From contig NC_084927.1 in NCBI RefSeq assembly GCF_958298935.1, forward strand, positions 27,788,001 to 27,852,000: a stretch of DNA of 64,000 nt, in the 5' to 3' direction. The notes under the pieces are model-generated. The model was not told the DNA's origin. It saw only the letters and a program-made list of their open reading frames with translations, and did not search any database. Both the position numbers and the translations under genes were made by a program. Below are positions 61,901-64,000 of this stretch, in pieces (the first letter of the stretch is position 1; the number at the start of each line of letters is the position of its first letter). Source of the stretch: Phragmites australis (Eukaryota; Streptophyta; Magnoliopsida; Poales; Poaceae).

Positions 61901-62325
61901 TTCACTGATTGTCCCCGAGCCTGACACTTGATCCTTATGTTCAACTCATTATAAATGTACTGCAAAGAGTTCCATTAAACTGATGAAAACACCAAGAAGC
62001 ACAGCTTTGCTACTAGTTCGTAAGCTGCGGGCCCTTTCTGCTGTCATTTACATTCTAGACTTAAAGACATCTGAGCCTTGATCTACTGATGTCGATACAG
62101 GCATTTGAGAAGTATAACAGAGGCAATGTTACGGACATATTGGATCCGATGTTAACTGAAGCAGTAAATGAGGATATACTGAATAAAATCTTTGAGGTGG
62201 CGTTCCAGTGTGTTGCTCCTACCCGTGATGACAGACCACCCATGAAAGAAGTTGTGGAGAGGCTGTGGAAGATAAGGAGGGATTTTGCAAAAACTCGAAG
62301 GAGAGCAGAAGCGACTCTGAATTGA
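58971..62325 (+). CDS. Receptor-like cytoplasmic kinase, CRCK (calmodulin-binding) type
   Basis: Six coding exons: 58971-59091, 59292-59545, 60079-60244, 60323-60412, 61228-61526, 62101-62325 (1155 nt, 384 aa). A non-coding first exon probably ends at 55919 (TTTCTCCG/GTGAGT), giving a 3-kb 5' UTR intron. Residues 1-26 are hydrophobic and Cys-rich (MFIVCYESLCPCF then SKRKD), fitting palmitoylation or a short membrane anchor rather than a receptor domain. The Ser/Pro-rich linker is followed by a complete kinase domain: glycine loop GEGYFGKV (100-107), VAIKR with Lys121, Glu138 in helix C, HRDVKSSN (Asp218), DFG (236-238), GTAGYVDPEYL and KSDVFSYGILLLEILSGRRP. All catalytic residues are present. 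The ERITVRWAFEKYNRGNV region and C-terminal RLWKIRRDFAKT match plant CRCK2/CRCK3-like kinases. A link to calcium/calmodulin is family knowledge, not shown here. Confidence 0.93.
60527..60783. mobile_element. Stowaway MITE in kinase intron 4
   Basis: TA dinucleotides flank a 257-bp AT-rich element with diverged Stowaway ends (TTACCTCCGTTTTC on the left, GAGAACGGATGTAG on the right, its complement being CTACATCCGTTCTC). No coding content. It is older than the copy in TRS120, judging by its worn ends. Confidence 0.75.
60869..60964. mobile_element. Short hAT-like MITE fragment
   Basis: About 96 bp with ends CCTGTTTGGATAGGGG and the complement GCATGTTTAAATAGGGTG, the common CTGTTTGGAT-type ends of grass MITEs. 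It lies in the same kinase intron, 85 bp after the Stowaway copy. Confidence 0.45.
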
Positions 62326-63079
62326 TCCTGGTTGCTTCATTTGCTTGAGAGAATATAGGTCAACTCTTAGTGAAGACTGAAGATTGGCACACAAAAACAA
62401 GGCAAATATTGCAATTATGAACAAATTTGTACACGATTGCGAGATTATTGTTGTATGATTATATCGGGAGATCAATATGTTGTACACTGACCCGCAATTA
62501 GTGATTTTCCCTGTATAGCCATTAGCCAGCTCGATCTTTTCACTTTTCAGTACTCTGTATCCGCAAGCAAGTACAGTGTAGCTTCTGTTTGTGGCTTCTG
62601 AATTTTTGAAATTGTAAGACCTATGTTGTTGGATAAGGCTTTTACAAGAGTTGGATAAGATATGGGAATGATCTCTCTCGTTAACCTCTTCAGGAAATAA
62701 CTAGAGATAAAAGGAACTGAAAGTTATCATTCCTCACTTGTGTTGTGCCTTCTTGCAGGCAAATCTGAATCGCTTCTTGGACTGTCCATGCACATTATGA
62801 TTGGGAAACTGGCCTGGGAGAAGCAGCCCAACATACAACCAACGTGATGAGTAGGTCATATTTGAATGCAGGAAAAACCAAATGTTAACCATTACAAGGG
62901 TCCTAAATGTCATCTGTTTTTTAGGGGGAATACAGTAGGGGAAGCCCCTGCTGTGGTAAAAATATTAATATATAAAAGGGCAAACAAGAATAGGTAAAAG
63001 AGATGTACAAAACAAAAGAACAATGTAAGGGGCCAAGGAGGCAAAAGGAAAAGAGGGGTCAGGTCGTTCGTTCCATGGC
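62326..63079. other. Kinase 3' UTR and intergenic DNA
   Basis: Bases 62326-62650 are the probable 3' UTR. From about 62920 to 63070 the text (TTTTTTAGGGGGAATACAGT, then GGGGAAGCCCCTGCTGTGGT) looks like an inverted LINE 3' UTR abutting the next element. No gene is supported. Confidence 0.4.
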
Positions 63080-64000
63080 TTGAATGAGGGTTCTTCCTCT
63101 TGGTGGTTAACATGGGTGTATGGCCCCCAAGATATGGCACAAAAGCTCCTCTTGCTTCAAGAACTAAGGGATGTCCGTGCTCAATGCTCAGGTCCTTGGG
63201 TCGTTGCCGAGGATTTCAATCTCATATACCGGGCAGAAGATAAGAACAACTCTAACCTCAATGAAGCTATGATGGATTGCTTTCGCCAATGTCTTGATGA
63301 TACGACACTCAAGGAAATCCCACTAATAGGCCGCAAATTTACGTGGTATAATGAGAGGGAATCTCCAACCTTGGTCAAGTTGGATAGAGTTTTTTTATAC
63401 TGCGGAATGTGAACAATTGTTTCCAAATTGCTTGTTGCAAAGTGCGACAACCGAAGACTCCGATCACTGCCCCCTATTGCTTGGTTTACGTGATAACGCT
63501 CCCGGCAAAGGACATTTTCATTTTGAGGCATATTGGCCCAAGATTGATGGCTTTCTGGAAGAGGTCTCCCAGGCTTGGAATGTGGTAGAGCCGCACCGCT
63601 GTCTGGTCGAGACCTTATCAATTAAAATCAAATTGCTTGTGAAGGCTTTGCAAAGTTGGAGCCATAAAAGAGCGAGGCACATAAGATCACAACTGTTGTT
63701 AGCCAAAGAAATTATGCATCAGCTAGAGATTGCTCAAGATTCTCGAACATCATCAGAAGAGGAGTCATGGTTGTGTTGTCATCTCAAGAAACACTCCCTC
63801 GGTTTGGCTTCCTTATTGCGCACTATTGCAAGAATACGATCCCACATAAGTTGGATCAAAGAAGGCGATGCTAACATCGTGTTGTTCCATCTTCATGCGC
63901 GGCATCAGAAGAGGAAGAGCTTCATCCCCAAGTTGCGTTCCGGTGATCAAATTCTAACTAGCCACAATGACAAAGCTCAAGCCGTGTGTGATTTTTACAC
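63080..64000 (+). mobile_element. LINE ORF2, endonuclease domain onward (truncated, frameshifted)
   Basis: The frame from 63080 encodes the second half of an APE-type endonuclease: WLTWVYGPQDMAQK, WVVAEDFNLIYRAEDKNN, ELKEIP-like TLKEIPLIGRKFTWYNER and LVKLDRVF, ending at a stop at 63412. A one-base shift in a T-run near 63391 moves the continuation to another frame, which stays open to the window edge. It includes SDHCPLLL (63459 on, the catalytic Asp-His pair) and the linker to reverse transcriptase (WIKEGDANIVLFHLHARHQK, the usual WxxxGDxNTxFFHxxA motif). The GDFN motif of the family reads AEDFN here. The 5' part of ORF2 is missing and the reverse transcriptase lies beyond the window. Non-functional. 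Confidence 0.9.

Overview
This is a window of nuclear DNA from a flowering plant, almost certainly a grass. The evidence is: spliced genes with very GC-rich first exons, two Stowaway-type MITEs, a plant tRNA-Ile(AAU), plant-only families (DUF1068, isoprenylated heavy-metal proteins, RLCK kinases), and nested LTR, LINE and hAT/MULE-like elements between genes. No bacterial, viral or organellar block is visible. I cannot name the species from the sequence alone.

Layout. 1.3-3.3 kb (+): DUF1068 membrane/coiled-coil protein. 4.2 kb (-): tRNA-Ile, lying just beyond the 3' end of a HIPP-type metal-binding gene (4.3-4.9 kb, -). 5-8.7 kb: intergenic DNA with a long GA microsatellite and a hAT-like element carrying a gene fragment. 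9.2-15.8 kb (+): complete ten-exon TRS120/TRAPPC9 gene. 17.3-19.4 kb (-): cytosolic ribosomal protein S11 (uS17) with a telo-box/site II promoter. 20.4-23.1 kb (+): broken nodulin-like/NFD4-type transporter whose middle is replaced by LINE sequence. 26.3-26.8 kb: palindrome-rich TIR element directly upstream of the mitochondrial calcium uptake gene MICU (27.0-30.6 kb, +). 30.9-37.0 kb: one LTR retrotransposon with a 5-bp target duplication and almost no 5' LTR. 38.2-43.6 kb (-): fifteen-exon LRR gene in which one exon is one repeat. 46.1-50.3 kb: unusually long (4.2 kb) solo LTR. 50.4-55.7 kb: decayed intergenic DNA. 55.8-62.3 kb (+): RLCK of the CRCK (calmodulin-binding receptor-like cytoplasmic kinase) type, with a Pack-type TIR element in its 5' UTR intron. 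63.1 kb to the edge: LINE endonuclease/RT-proximal ORF, frameshifted.

The genes are unrelated housekeeping and signalling genes, not an operon or cluster: vesicle tethering (TRS120), translation (RPS11, tRNA-Ile), mitochondrial calcium (MICU), metal or protein binding at membranes (HIPP), signalling (CRCK, LRR protein). I assembled exon structures by eye from GT/AG (once GC/AG) sites, reading-frame continuity and remembered family alignments. All should be checked against transcripts. I found no convincing undescribed system. The most unusual items are the LTR element with four internal repeat arrays, the 4.2-kb solo LTR, the elements carrying GC-rich gene-like DNA, and the LINE-disrupted transporter.
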